DNA of 64,000 bases from Kappaphycus alvarezii. Its lineage: Eukaryota > Rhodophyta > Florideophyceae > Gigartinales > Solieriaceae. Both the position numbers and the translations under genes were made by a program. Shown here in pieces: positions 1-10,762 of this stretch. The notes beneath the pieces were generated by a model. It was not told where the DNA came from. It made no database searches and was given only the letters and a program-made list of their open reading frames with translations. Every line of letters starts with the position of its first letter. Within the stretch, counting starts at the first letter, position 1. The stretch lies in contig NADL03000673.1 in assembly GCA_002205965.3 (NCBI GenBank), positions 1,116,001 to 1,180,000 of the forward strand. The letters are read 5' to 3'.

Positions 1-841
1 AGCCGACTATCATTTTGAGGGCAAGTACATCCATTTATGAATCTGTAAGGTAATGAGCGGTGAAAAAGGGGACCACTTGCTGTAATGACCAATTATGATA
101 CTTTCCTGACGAGTATCCCGCGTAGGATAAGGGGGAGGGGAAGACACTTTAATTTGCCAAAACAAGGGATACGTAAACATCAGAGTTGTATGAAGTACTG
201 TACACTGATCTTGACTTTTAAGATCATCTCATCTTGAAAGATTAAGATCAGATACATTCAAATGTTGATTTTTCCAGCCATTCACAATCTACATGCTGTA
301 CTGATATCATAACAGAACCGTAATAGACAGCTAGAATAGAGAGAATCTTTTACTCTTTTTACTTATCTTGAGTGTACACCGACTGACCGACTATTCAGTT
401 ACGAGCGACTACAGCACATTGCTGCACTGTACAGTATTGTACCTTTCATGATACGTGCGATTTGTAACATTGCACTACTACGGGCTCTATTCATAAAAAA
501 AGAATGCTTTGATTCCACTCCACATTTTATTGCAAGCACACTGACCTGTCCATGCACAACTTCCGTGGAGCATTTCAACAAGAATCACCGCCTTGCCTTC
601 CTCTCCAATCGCATGTAAAATAATAAGAATGCCCACAAACTACCGTGACCCCACCTCTCCCCTACTCCTCATCACCGCGTTAAACACTCCCCCTGTCGTA
701 CCATACTCCACAAAATCTTCTTCTCTGTCTCCCCATAGGCAATTCCAACCCCCTCGCGCAAACAGCCCGACAATCCCCATCCACAACAAACTCTCCGCAC
801 CATACAACCTCACCATCCCAACCAACCACTTTCCGCCTTGC
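1..841. other. Intergenic, no gene recognised
   Basis: I see no supported gene here. The short open frames carry no recognisable domain. A copy of the GTAC-centred palindrome (ACTGTACAGT) lies at 426-435. From about 640 the + strand becomes pyrimidine-rich and runs into the start of the WDR83 homologue, so the right part is probably its promoter and 5' leader. Confidence 0.5.
424..441. repeat. GTAC palindrome, one copy
   Basis: CACTGTACAGTATTGTAC: a perfect ACTGTACAGT palindrome with an extra GTAC. It belongs to the family repeated through the spacers of this window and lies about 400 bases upstream of the WDR83 start. Confidence 0.5.
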
Positions 842-1729
842 ATGTCACGCCCCGCCCTCCACCGTCTCCAAATCTTGCCCAACAACCCCCGCTCTACTCT
901 GCCACCTTTACCCCGTCCTCAAACCATCTCGCCTTGCCGGCGCCGACTCTAAAATCACCCTCTGGAACCCGTACGTTCCCCTTCTTCTCACCACACTGTC
1001 AGCCCATTCTCACCAAATCCTCTCTACTCACTTCAATCAAAACGCAGATCGCCTCGTCTCTGCAGGTCTTGACCATCCCCTTTTTCTCTGGGATCTTCAT
1101 ACATCCACCCTTTTCGAAAGCTCCGTGCCCACAATCACACCGTCAACCACGTCCACTTCACATCCAACCCGTCCTCCCTCATACTCTCCGCCTCATATGA
1201 TGCAACCGTAAAAGTTTGGGATCCGCGTCACCGAAACCCTCTCGTGCAATCCCTGCCTGCATTTCAAGACTCGGTCACATCTGTCTTATCATGCGATACC
1301 CAAATCATTGCTGCCAGTGTCGATCACACCCTTCGTATATTCGATATCCGTGCCGCTAATGTCGCAACAGATACATTCAACGCCCCTGTTCAGCTCTTGC
1401 CCTGAGTCAAGATCGTCAATGTCTTCTTGTCGCCTGTCTAGACAATCTTTGTACATGCTGGAGAGACGAACCGGACAAATCCTCTGCAAGTATTCTGGCC
1501 ATCGCAACACTAACTACTCTATTGATTGCGCTTTTTTGGCAGATGATTCCGCTGTTTGTCTGGTTCAGAGGATGGAAACTTGTATCTGTGGCAGCTTGAT
1601 GGTTCCAACCAGCCCGCAACTACTGCCGCCATGGGCTCTGTAGTTGCCGCCATAGCTTCACATGCCACCACAAACATTATCGCTGCAGCGACCCACCAGG
1701 GTCAAGTCTCTTTGTGGGATGTCAAATGA
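842..1729 (+). CDS. WDR83: WD40-repeat protein, WDR83/MORG1 homologue
   Basis: A seven-bladed WD40 scaffold. In animals and yeast WDR83 links MAPK signalling components and is also found with spliceosomes. The ATG at 842 gives MSRPALHRLQILPNNP, matching the usual N-terminus before the first blade. Later blades read GADSKITLWNPY, LVSAGLDHPLFLWDLHTS, LILSASYDATVKVWDPRH, ASVDHTLRIFDIRA, RTGQILCKYSGHRNTNY and SEDGNLYLWQLDGS, in the order and spacing of WDR83. The end, HQGQVSLWDVK then TGA at 1727-1729, gives about 295 residues against about 315 in human. The coding path changes frame about six times, each in the direction expected from one lost base, so either the consensus has indels or the gene is dead. 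Neighbours: it reads toward the convergent NAA15 gene. Family assignment is strong; intactness is doubtful. Confidence 0.8.
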
Positions 1730-1760
1730 TTATCACTCATTGGGGAACTACCAACCTATC

Positions 1761-2355
1761 ATGCCACAGATCCGCTTGCATCATCCAACTAGTGTTTGGC
1801 AAATCATGCCACGTCGTGGCATCACAAAGATGAAAGGAGGGGCGATCTACAATCTTAACCCACAGAGATCGGGAACTGTCTTTCAGATTTTCGGCAACCA
1901 AGTAAGCCTCGTTTTCATCTACTGAAGTTAGTATACGAGGTACAAAGCACCAGCGCGCGCGACCTCCCGAAGCATCGTTATAAACCTCTACTCAAAAACT
2001 CTCGTAGCACCCACCATCCCTGCAATTTGGTGTGTTCTTCCAGGAAACCCGACAGCTGCAGATCCTACCCCAATCTTTTACCCTTGCCGCGTTGCAGACT
2101 GGCTCCTCTATCCCCAATCCCTATGTTTGAAAGTACTTCCCAAGCAACCAAGCGCTGCTTGCTGTGCCCGTCAGGCATTCGTGGAAATGATTTCAAAAGC
2201 AACTCGCTCTGGGATACTTTGCCCGACTGCTTTCGACGACTGACGAAATCAACTCCGCTTTCAACCCATCGGTTTTTAGCTCGGCAACTAAACTGCGCAA
2301 AAAGTCACAGGTAGTACATTGCTCCCCGTTCCTTCACAGTGACTCTGCGCAATAG
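1761..2355 (+). CDS. Unidentified short protein gene
   Basis: I do not recognise this gene. One frame stays open and protein-like over most of the interval: MPQIRLHHPTSVWQIM near the start, then RSGTVFQIFGNQ, then SIVINLYSKTLVAPTIP and VLPKQPSAACCARQ, with one frame change to ARLLSTTDEINSAFNPSV near 2220 and a stop near 2355. After GNQ the frame meets two stops inside a 30-base stretch bounded by GTAAGC and TTAG at about 1902-1931. Removing that stretch would keep the frame, so a very short intron is possible; a 29-base GT-AG stretch occurs again near 2311-2339. The end overlaps the antisense end of NAA15 by about 70 bases. It could be a real small gene or a remnant; there is no homology that I can name. 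Confidence 0.3.
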
Positions 2356-5086
2356 CGTCACACATTTGTTTGCAAGCCTCTTCTACTGTCCCAGCACCAG
2401 CCACTCGTGTCCTTGCCATCCACAACTTACATCTCGCAGCACCAACACGTCGCTCGGCAAACTCTGCATTTTTCTGCTCATAACTCTCAATGTACTCGCT
2501 TACAGTCTTCCCTCCCAGTACTTGCCCCTCTTCATCATACACTCGTTTCTCAACACCGACAGACCTTCCTTCCATTTTTTGTCATCCAACTTGGTTGCCA
2601 GCATCACTGAAAGTAAAAGCGCATCCGGATGCTCTTTATCGATGCGCTGCGCCCGTCTAACTGCACGCAAGCCTGCAAATGTTTCTCTTTCTTGATCGCG
2701 AGCTTAAACGCCAAAACTTGAGTCTGCATGTGTCCGGCTAGAAACATTGCATGTCTCTCATCAACTTTGTTGCTTCGCTAAGAATGGGATCATTGCCCTT
2801 CTCTTGCTTGAATAACTCTCGCAGCCGATCAACCCCTGTCGGGTCCATCTCCATCCAGCCACTGCTTGCCTTCGGCTTGTTTTCACTGGACCCGGAACCG
2901 CCCCCCCTACCCGACCCCTCCGTTGACCCTGAACTTTTCTTGTCCCGCCGTTCGCTGCCGGTTTCCCTGAGCCTTTCGTCGGTTTACCCGATCCGTGCTG
3001 CCCTTGCCGCTTTCTGTGAAGCTGCTTTTTCCGTTTCGACACTGCCTTTTTCCGTTCTGCATCCGTCATATCTGCAAAACCAGCAATGTCGGAATGCTCC
3101 CCCGAAATTAGTATGCGTTCTCTCTCAGACAACTCGCTAAGCCTCAACAGGCATTCTACCATCCACACGCGGCCCTGGCATAGTATGGGTGGCTTCGAAT
3201 ATGATCCTCAAAGCGGAGCAGACTTACATATGCACGTAGCGTCACCTTGCGCAGACAGTAAATGAAAATCAAACTGATCTTCAACTATGTCTGCAAAGTG
3301 GCGGTCTACTGCAGTAAATTTCTTCAGCGCCTGCGACAGCTGCCCACAACGCAAGTGAGACTCTGCGGCCCCAACTCAAACCACATACATTGCATATCGT
3401 ACAATGCCTGAACGCCTCCTGAATCCGCGTCTCTCGGTAAACAAGCCTACCCAATTCTCTGCTTGTGTTACCATGTCGGCCCTCAACGCGTACTTGAGCA
3501 CTTTGTGTTTAGATAACGGTCCGCCAGATCCAAGTTTCGTGCTTCGTCGGCTACCTCCACCGCTCCCTTTAGATCTCCGCAATGCTTCAATATGCGGGCT
3601 TTGACAGGTAACATTCAATGGCTGCCGGGTATGAGCAATGGCTTTGTCAATTGTTTCAAGGGCAGTTTCCCTCAGTCCCATGCGATCGTAATGTTGGGCC
3701 AAATAGTGCAAAACCCACAGCAGAGTACAGACGGCTCAGCCTCTGGATCTCCTATGCCTCCCATTCCAAGGATTTCCCCCACCTTCACGTCAACGTTCGG
3801 AATTTCAGTGCCCACCGGCAGTCTGCCCCTCGCCGGATCCTGCAAACATTCCAGATACTCTTCAAACAGCTTGCCAACCGCTACTGCCTTACTGACATTG
3901 TCGTACAATGGTTTGAGGTCCGAAAAAAGGGACGGGACGCCCCTCCTCAAAAACTTCCTGACATATGCGTCGACTCGCGGTACAAACTGCTCATGCTCGC
4001 TGTTTGACAACAAATCTAAAGCCAATCTCGCAGCAGTGCGACTATAAGGATACCTGACGGTCAAATCATCACAGACGACAACAGCCATTGCTCTCTCATC
4101 CTCTGATTCAATGACAGGGACCTGGCCCAACACCCGCCGCTCCAAATTGGCAACCTTTCTCCTTCCGTAATCCTCTGATTTTACAGAGGCGACTGGCAAG
4201 GCAGGGACTCGAATGGACTCGAAATCGGCATCGCCATTCGCCTGAGAATGGTGCTGCTTCCTCAGCCGTTGAACGGCACAGAGATGAAGGCCCTTTTTGA
4301 TAAATTCTGTTGTCCGGATTGATATTCAAGAGGGCGCGCCACTGATCTGCCGAGGCGTCGTATCTGTCCAAGGCAAGCAGAATGCGTGCTCTGGTTTCAG
4401 CGACTGCGAGTCGATCGACAAGACGGTGATTCACGTTGTCCAAATGGGCGAGTGCACGCTGATAGTCGCCGCTTTCCTCAAGATCATGTTTTTGTAAAGA
4501 AGTAGCTCGGAGACTTCGTAACGATCCTCTGGCTCATTTGACTGTTTCAAGGTATCCTGATAGGTATCCAAGACACTAACAGCAGTGTTATAATTGCCAA
4601 GGAGATGAAACGAGAGTGCAAAGCCGATCCAGTTGTTGCGTTGATTAGGACGAACGGTAAGCAAAGTTCTCCTAGTCTCCTCCAAGCCATCATAATCACG
4701 GATCTGAATCTGCAAGAGGGCCAAATCGCGTAAAATTTGCTGATTATCTTTATCGTAACGAAGGGCCTGCAAATAAGCACGTGCGGCATCACGATACTCA
4801 CGGTCGGATCGGTACAGCAAGCCGTAGACGTGCCAGCAAATGTGAGAACGAAGATCGAGACGAAGGCCGCGACGGACGAGCTCGGTAGCCTCTGCCTTTT
4901 TGTCGAGTGCGTTGAGAGTGAGACCCTTCATGGCGAGGGTCTCGCCATGATCTGGAAAGCGCTTGAGAATAGTGTCTGCGGCTTTGAGGGCCTTTTTGAG
5001 TTGCTTTGTCTCATAGAAACGAACGACGGATTTGAAGAGGTTCTGCTCCTTGGGGGGCAGGACAGTGGAAGGGGAGTGGGAGACAT
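2288..5086 (-). CDS. NAA15: NatA auxiliary subunit NAA15 (NAT1), TPR protein
   Basis: NAA15 is the tetratricopeptide scaffold that holds the catalytic subunit NAA10 on the ribosome for N-terminal acetylation of nascent chains. The N-terminal part is nearly textbook: [54 protein letters not shown] and [20 protein letters not shown]. The middle keeps [12 protein letters not shown] and [17 protein letters not shown], then [16 protein letters not shown], and a lysine-rich segment with [16 protein letters not shown], the family's usual basic region. The C-terminus ([14 protein letters not shown], about 2.3-2.55 kb) is weaker. The start is uncertain. The ATG at 5084-5086 reaches LPPKE only if the C6 run at 5051-5056 were seven bases; the conserved frame itself has no ATG until 5447. 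Several frame changes sit at short homopolymers (for example A5 near 4300). About 840-900 residues in all. Confidence 0.85.
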
Positions 5087-5813
5087 GATGTGAAAGAAAT
5101 GTGTCTAGTTTGCAAAGGTGGAGGGCGGATAGGACGAAGAGGGAGGAAGGGGTAGGTTGTAGAGGGCGGGCGAATGTGAGCAGGGGTGGTGAGTGTTGGG
5201 ACGGGTTGCCGCCGTGTTGAGATGAGGAGGGCGCGGGGCGGGAGGAGCTGTTAGGGGATGAGATTGATGTTGTGAAAAACGGAAGCCGCACGGAATTAGT
5301 GTTGCACGGGGATGGGGAACATGGATGGATTGGGTGGGAGAGTTGCTGATGACAAATTTTGTTGTCTATCGGGGAGGGGCGGGCGGAAATCGAGTAAGCA
5401 GATGGAGGGAGGTATTTGTCGGCAAGTGGGGATTTGCGGGTGGGCAAAAGCAGAGCGGTAATCGGTGGTATCGGTCGACGACCGCAGTGTTTTCTCAGCG
5501 GACGTTGTCGACAGCAGTTGCTCGGGGCAAAGTGGAGGAAGTAGTCATTGCCGGGGCAGGTTTTTCTTGTTTAACAGATTTGATTGGATTTGACAAATTT
5601 ATCAAATTTTTTGCTTAATTTCGAGGACTGTTTTGTTTTGACTCCCTTTCGTTTTGTATTTGAGTTTTTTTCTTTATTTTTCGGAGGTTTGGGTTTTCTA
5701 CTGTAGTGTTGCCATCGGGCGGAATGGAGGGTTCCATTGTATTATGGACATTTGGGACGCTGCAGCGAAAGGAAAGGCCTCAGAGCTTCACACCGACGGC
5801 GACCTACTGCACA

Positions 5814-5857
5814 TACTATACTGTACTGTACATCCCATGTCACAAAGTACAGTATCG
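5814..5857. repeat. GTAC palindrome cluster
   Basis: ATACTGTACTGTACAT followed, after about 12 bases, by AAAGTACAGTATCG. These are two half-sites of the window's palindromic motif, about 0.75 kb upstream of the NAA15 start. Confidence 0.45.
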
Positions 5858-6170
5858 ACAGAGCGCTAGTAACATGTTGGAGCCCTGGTTGAACAACTCG
5901 ACATGATTGTCATCGTTCCATAGACCCAAAATGCAGCAACAGCAACGTCCTCACCAAACAACGCACATTACGCTGCCTAGTACAAGAAGAGTAATCAACT
6001 GGAATTTGTGACCGCATATGTCAAGGTTTATTTTCCCTACTGCATTACAGTTGACCCTACCACTGCAACTTACAGAAGTGTGTTTCTGCAATTTGTGCTC
6101 CAGGGAGTAGGGTCAGAATGAATCGTAGTGTGTCTGGAAGGAAGAAACGTGATCTAATTTCGTTACAATA

Positions 6171-6498
6171 CAGTACAGTAACTGGATTTAATGTGGTGCC
6201 AGTCGCGCATCTCATGAAACATGAGCCAATTTCGTAGCCCAAAATACTGTACAGTCCTGTACAGTCCTGTACAGTATCAGTTTGTGCATAAGCACTCGGG
6301 GCGTTTGAAGGAATACCCTCGAGGGGTACGGTACAGGACATGAATCGCACATTTCTTACTTTGTGAGTACACAACACTTGAACACAGCATGCACAGCACC
6401 ATTGCGTTCCTGGTACTGTACCAGTACCAACGAGGGCAGACGGGTGCCTCCACACGAGCACAGGTACAATAGTACCGTAGAGTACTGTACTGTACAGC
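6171..6498. repeat. GTAC palindrome clusters, including a triple tandem
   Basis: Contains CAGTACAGTA (6171), three tandem 10-base copies of CTGTACAGTC (about 6246-6276), TGGTACTGTACCAGTACC (6411) and AGTACTGTACTGTACAG (6481). The density is far above what a spacer of this composition should give by chance. Confidence 0.5.
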
Positions 6499-7522
6499 AC
6501 GGTTGAACCGCAAAGCAAGTAGCAAGTAGCAAGCACCATACAAGCTAACATCCACAGGTTGAAACGGCGAGGTATTGCAAAGAATAAAACACATTCCGTT
6601 GAAAAATGTCCGATGACTAGCGCACACAGGTGTTGCGCCCGGACAAGGTAGAAAATCGGCCATGGATTGCATGTGCATTGAAATTGGAATGGGTGTTCTA
6701 CGGCCTCACACACGCCAGTATAGCACAGATGACATGAAGATGACGGTGGACGCACGTTTGTTTGAATGGGGTTTGTTACGGATCAGAGGAACAAGTGGAA
6801 AGTGGGGTGATACGAGAGTGTGTTGGATCTGGCGTTGTTTGTGAGGACAGCCATGGTTTCAGGTGTGCTGTGGGGCTATTGTGGGTATTGTAAATGTAGA
6901 TTATGTCGGGTGTAAATGGCGGTACATGTTGGTGTTGTCTGGGAGAGCGGACGATATGTATTGGGTGTAACGCAGGCGGACGGATACGTTTGGATGAAAT
7001 AGAATCTGTGTGGAGCGAGGCAGGGTAGCGGTGATTGGTTGCACGGGCGAGTGGGGCGTATTATCGCACGAGGGGTGATTGGGGAGAACGATCATGTTTT
7101 TGTGAAAGAGATATTGGTCGTTGCGAGGATACAGGTTGTGTGGGACCGAGGGGGTACTGGGCGTGTGAGGGAATCGGATAAGTGATATTGGTCAGAGGAC
7201 GTGGCTGGTTGATACGATGGGCGGTGGAATGTTTGAGTCGGAATTGCTTTTCAAAACGCTCGTCATGTGTGCAAGCGAGCGAGGGCAGGCAGTAGGAAAC
7301 GTAGAGAGCTGTAAGCTGTGCGAGGCAATGCGGTGACAAGTGTACAGTATACCTGAGAGGGCAGCATGGAATGTAAAAAAAACATATGTACCGTACCAGC
7401 CAGGTTCCAGCCGGGTCGAATGAGGGAAACGGGCGATGCAGGGATGTTGCACGGGTGGGCAGAGTCGTGAAGGCACTGTAGATGAGCTGGCGGGTGTTTG
7501 CGCGGGAGGAATGACATGCGGG

Positions 7523-7680
7523 TGGTACAGTACAGTCCACAGTACCGTACAGTAAAGCACAGGTTGATGTGGAGGCGGACTGTCCTGTTACTGTTACTGT
7601 TGCTGTACCGAGCATACCGAATGCACCGCATGTACCGGATGGTACAGTACAGTACCAAGTATTCTGTACTGCACGTACAG
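7523..7680. repeat. GTAC palindrome clusters
   Basis: GGTACAGTACAGTCC with AGTACCGTACAGTA at 7523-7556, and GGTACAGTACAGTACC with a further CGTACAGTA at 7641-7682. Same family as above. Confidence 0.45.
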
Positions 7681-8012
7681 TAGAGTATGATGGCGGGTAA
7701 CGGATTTTTCAATTGGACAGGCTGTGACGAGCGGTGAGCATTGGTTGAGCAATGCTCTCCATTCCAAATTGGAGCGTAGGCATGGATCGACACCACGTTG
7801 GTTGGTCTAGCTAGTATCTACAGTTGTTTATTACAGTAGGAAAGAGTCCTCCCCGCATTCGAGGCGCCACATTCGATGACACGCAAGATTTTTTCCATTT
7901 TTTTGAAACAAACAAAACAAGCACTGGTCATTCCGCCACCAAAAAAAAAAAAAAAAAAATTATGCAGCCCAGCTGGGCAGCCATCCAAAATACCAACGTC
8001 TTTTTTCGCATG

Positions 8013-8083
8013 CTACAGTACAGTACATTACTGTACAAGTCCTGCAAAGTCGTGTACAGCACAGTACTGTACTGTACAATACA
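8013..8083. promoter_or_regulatory. GTAC palindrome cluster upstream of the Rheb-like gene
   Basis: CTACAGTACAGTACATT, TACTGTACAAG and CAGTACTGTACTGTACAAT lie 160-230 bases before the Rheb ATG. This is a plausible upstream element. The position is seen in the sequence; a regulatory role is inference. Confidence 0.35.
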
Positions 8084-8241
8084 CGAAAACACACTAGACC
8101 CGTCCGCACCCTCCGTTGACCCAGACCAGACCCCCCCCATCCCCTACTTGTCCACCATCAATACCAACCAATCCGTCCATTCATCCCGCTCCATTCACCT
8201 CCCCTCCCGTCCCCTTTCATTACCCCAACCTACCAAACCAA

Positions 8242-8957
8242 ATGCCATCCTCCTCGGCTCCACCCCCTCTTCCCTCACCTTCGGAACTTCACATCCACAC
8301 CACCGACACTGATGACGACGAACCTCCCTTCCTCGTCACCAAACGTATCGCAATTCTCGGCGCACGCGGTGTCGGAAAATCAGCCCTATCCATCCGTTGC
8401 GCACACAACAAATTCGAATCAGACTACCGTCTCACCTTTCAAGATGTACACCTGGAAACCAGTCGTCAATGGTGTCCACTACGACGTCTCCATCGACGAC
8501 ACTGACGGTCAGGACGAAAACTCCGAATTCGGAATGCGTTACCACCGGTATCGACGGCTACGTCCTCGTCTTTTCAGTTCGTGACCCCTCCTCGTTTCAA
8601 GTCATCAAGGCAATTAATGAAAAGCTCCTCGACACTCTTATGGTTCTTGATCGAAAGGGTGTACGCGAGTCCCGCGAGTTTTGGTCGGCAATCAAGTCGA
8701 CATTGTTGAGGAACGTCAAGTCCAGACAACTTGCCAATGCCTATGCAAAGGAGCAGGGCATCCCCTATTTGGAGACATCGGCTTATACCGCACAGAATGC
8801 ACAGGCTATTTTCGAAAAGGTCCTCGAGATTATACAGCAGAATCTTTACGACTCACACATGGATCTTCCTATCGCCCCGGTCCCTGTCCCTACCGACAAG
8901 CAACTACCCCCAGTCCAACCCCAGTCTCCGCCCTCCACCTCGTGTCTCGTGCAATAG
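8242..8957 (+). CDS. Rheb-like small GTPase with CaaX box
   Basis: A Ras-superfamily GTPase closest to Rheb, the direct activator of TOR kinase on endomembranes. The ATG at 8242 opens a 30-residue Ser/Pro/Asp leader, then TKRIAILGARGVGKSALSI (P-loop). Next come VVNGVHYDVSIDDTDGQDE (switch II, with DTDGQ in place of DTAGQ), GIDGYVLVFSVRDPSSFQVI, VPRVLVGNQVDIVEERQVQ (G4, NQVD where NKxD is usual) and YLETSA (G5). The protein ends STSCLVQ, a good CaaX box for prenylation. The core can be followed only with about four frame changes, and switch I is blurred by one of them. An upstream palindrome cluster is at 8013-8083. If the frame changes are consensus errors this is a normal-length gene (about 238 codons). 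Other Ras-like families remain possible, but VFSVRDPSSFQVIKAINEKL fits Rheb best. Confidence 0.7.
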
Positions 8958-9395
8958 CACTCGCTGCTCCACCTGCCAACTGCACATTCACCCTGTAATT
9001 CTACATCCCTTGTACAACCTCCCAAATTCCACCATTGAACCATGTAAACTAGTCCCATTCCCTTTCATCCTTCTCTTTGCGCTCGTCGCATCCGGCCCCT
9101 CGTCCCGAATCTCCTCTGCAATCTTGCGATGCACCCATCGCATCCTCCCCATTCCTCCATCCCTTCCGCTGCGCCCAATTCATCCCGCCAATCTGCAATC
9201 CCGTCCCTTTGCCATCTATCCGTAAACAGTCTTGCACTTTACTCATTTGCTGCCTCCTCAGACTCTTCCACTGTAAATTTTCAAACAACCACCTCTACAT
9301 TCAATCCATTCAACACAACAACCATGCCCCACATTCTTCATCACCAACATCACAACAACAGCTGCATCCAACGAGATAGACGCCTCCCTCCATCC
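8958..9395. other. Convergent 3' spacer
   Basis: 440 bases between the stop codons of the converging Rheb-like and WDR61 genes. It is C-rich on the + strand, with open frames that I judge to be chance. Presumably it holds the two 3' untranslated regions. Confidence 0.45.
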
Positions 9396-10466
9396 TCAAA
9401 CCACCACATCCGCATTACGGCAATCCAACACCCCAATGCACCCATCATCCGACACCGACACTACATACTCCCCCCCACACGCATATCCTACCCCCCAAAC
9501 GACTCCCCATGCCCCTTAAACTTCTCCACCACCTCCCACTCCCCCGATCCCAAACCATCACACACCTGTCACTCCCACCACTAACCAAATACCTCCCATC
9601 CCTGACCCATCCACCGCAAACACCATCCCCTCATGCCCTCTCCAACACCCCGTCACATGCCCACTCCGCACATCATAAACCTGCACCAATCCATCATCCC
9701 CTCCACTCACCACCCGTCCCACCTCCCCTTCCAAAAACCTCACACTCCTCACCGCCCCACCATGCCGCCCCATCTTCCCCCAACCACCCGCCCCGTCTCA
9801 ACATCCAACACCTTCACACCCCATCATGCAACCCCGCCACAATCTCCCCACCCCCCTCACTCAATCCCACACTCATCACCATCGCATGCTCCCGTCGCGA
9901 CCCCCCACCACCACCGTCCCCAGTACTATACGTCTCATCCACAACCCCATGCACAGTATCCACCACCTTTAAACTTCCATTCACCCCACCTGTCACGGCA
10001 CGTTCCCCACCCTTGCAAATCGCAACCCCCCACATCTCAGCAACATTCAACTGCTGTATCGTCTTACTCTCCCCCTCCGCATTTTCCAAATTCCACACAC
10101 GCATACTACCATCCAAACTCACCGACACCCCACAACACCCCTCCTGCGCCACCGCAACACTCACAACCGCCAAACTATGCCCCGCAAACTCCCGTACACC
10201 AAAGGGCCCCCTTTCCATTCACACCATCCCCTCTCCGTCCACATCCCTGTCACTCTGAATAGACCACGTCCTGAGCTTTCCATCGCATCCCCGGTAATAA
10301 AATCGCCCACGACTTTCGGTTCGACGGCCCGCTGGTCGATACTCCATACCCCACCCTTATGTGCCGAGTTTGTATGCCCACTTTGCGGAAACGTTCCATC
10401 GCGCCAGTTCAAAGGCGTGGACGGCGCGGCCGGTGGCAAACGGATGCCCAAGCGCTGCGGATTCAC
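9396..10466 (-). CDS. WDR61: WD40-repeat protein, WDR61/SKI8 homologue
   Basis: WDR61 (Ski8) is a seven-bladed WD40 protein shared by the SKI complex, which feeds RNA to the cytoplasmic exosome, and the PAF1 transcription complex. Blades in order: SAHKGGVWSIDQ near the N-terminus; AGHSLAVVSVAVAQEG with SLDGSMRVWNLENAEG; GGERAVTGGVNGSLKVVD; EIVAGLHDG, then KVLDVETGRVV; GRVVSGGDDGLVQVYDVRSG; YLVSGGSDRCVMVWD; and EYVVSVSDDGCIGVLDC, then TGA at 9396-9398. This order matches WDR61 to its last blade. The start is less certain: the frame is open to 10466, but the family usually begins about 12 residues before the AH motif. Roughly five frame changes are needed, most equivalent to one lost base. It shares a short divergent promoter with the TEN1-like gene. 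Confidence 0.75.
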
Positions 10467-10762
10467 CGGCGGATGCCTTGATCGCCCCTGTGGTGGCGTT
10501 GAGCGTGAATTGCACGCGGACGGATCAAACGAAGATCGGAAATTTTGGATTTGTCTTTACATTACTGCGCACTTGCACTGTATGAACTGTACTGTACAGT
10601 AATACTGTATTAATCCACAGGTTTTCTTCCGCATGTCTCTTTGCCACGTTGCACAGAACAACAATAGCCTGATTCGGGGCGGCACATTTTTATTTCACCG
10701 CTCCTCACCTTGCGCACTCGACTCGTGCCGAGAATCGTGCCCCGAATCATCGCGAGGTAGAA
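10467..10762. promoter_or_regulatory. Divergent promoter between WDR61 and TEN1-like genes
   Basis: About 300 bases separate the two divergent starts. At 10586-10608 lies AACTGTACTGTACAGTAATA, a near-perfect copy of the spacer palindrome placed 120 bases from one start and 155 from the other. Its symmetry would suit a bidirectional element. The placement is seen; the function is inferred. Confidence 0.4.

Larger units (their letters stand above)
5087..8241. other. Long intergenic region rich in GTAC palindromes
   Basis: About 3.1 kb between the divergent NAA15 and Rheb genes. Several open frames of 100-230 codons exist, mainly on the minus strand, but they overlap in different frames, carry peptides that merely translate the palindrome (TVLYSTVLYGT), and contain no domain. 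I treat them as chance. The stretch holds the densest clusters of the TGTACTGTACAGTACA family and a run of about 19 A at 7940-7958. Confidence 0.5.

Noticed and set aside
6057-6755. A 232-codon minus-strand open frame in the NAA15/Rheb spacer
   Set aside because: Its peptide largely translates the palindrome repeats (TVLYSTVLYGT), it has no domain, and other frames in the same place are equally open.
7061-7796. Three overlapping minus-strand open frames of 120-184 codons
   Set aside because: They lie in different frames of the same DNA, with Ser/Pro/Thr-rich sequence and palindrome translations. Chance openness is likely.
7940-7958. A run of about 19 A as a retroposon tail
   Set aside because: There is no pol III promoter, duplication or processed-gene similarity next to it. 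A simple homopolymer is enough.
9077-10262. Pro/His/Ser-rich + strand frames up to 249 codons
   Set aside because: They are the antisense shadow of the WDR61 blades, which give the real conserved motifs on the minus strand.
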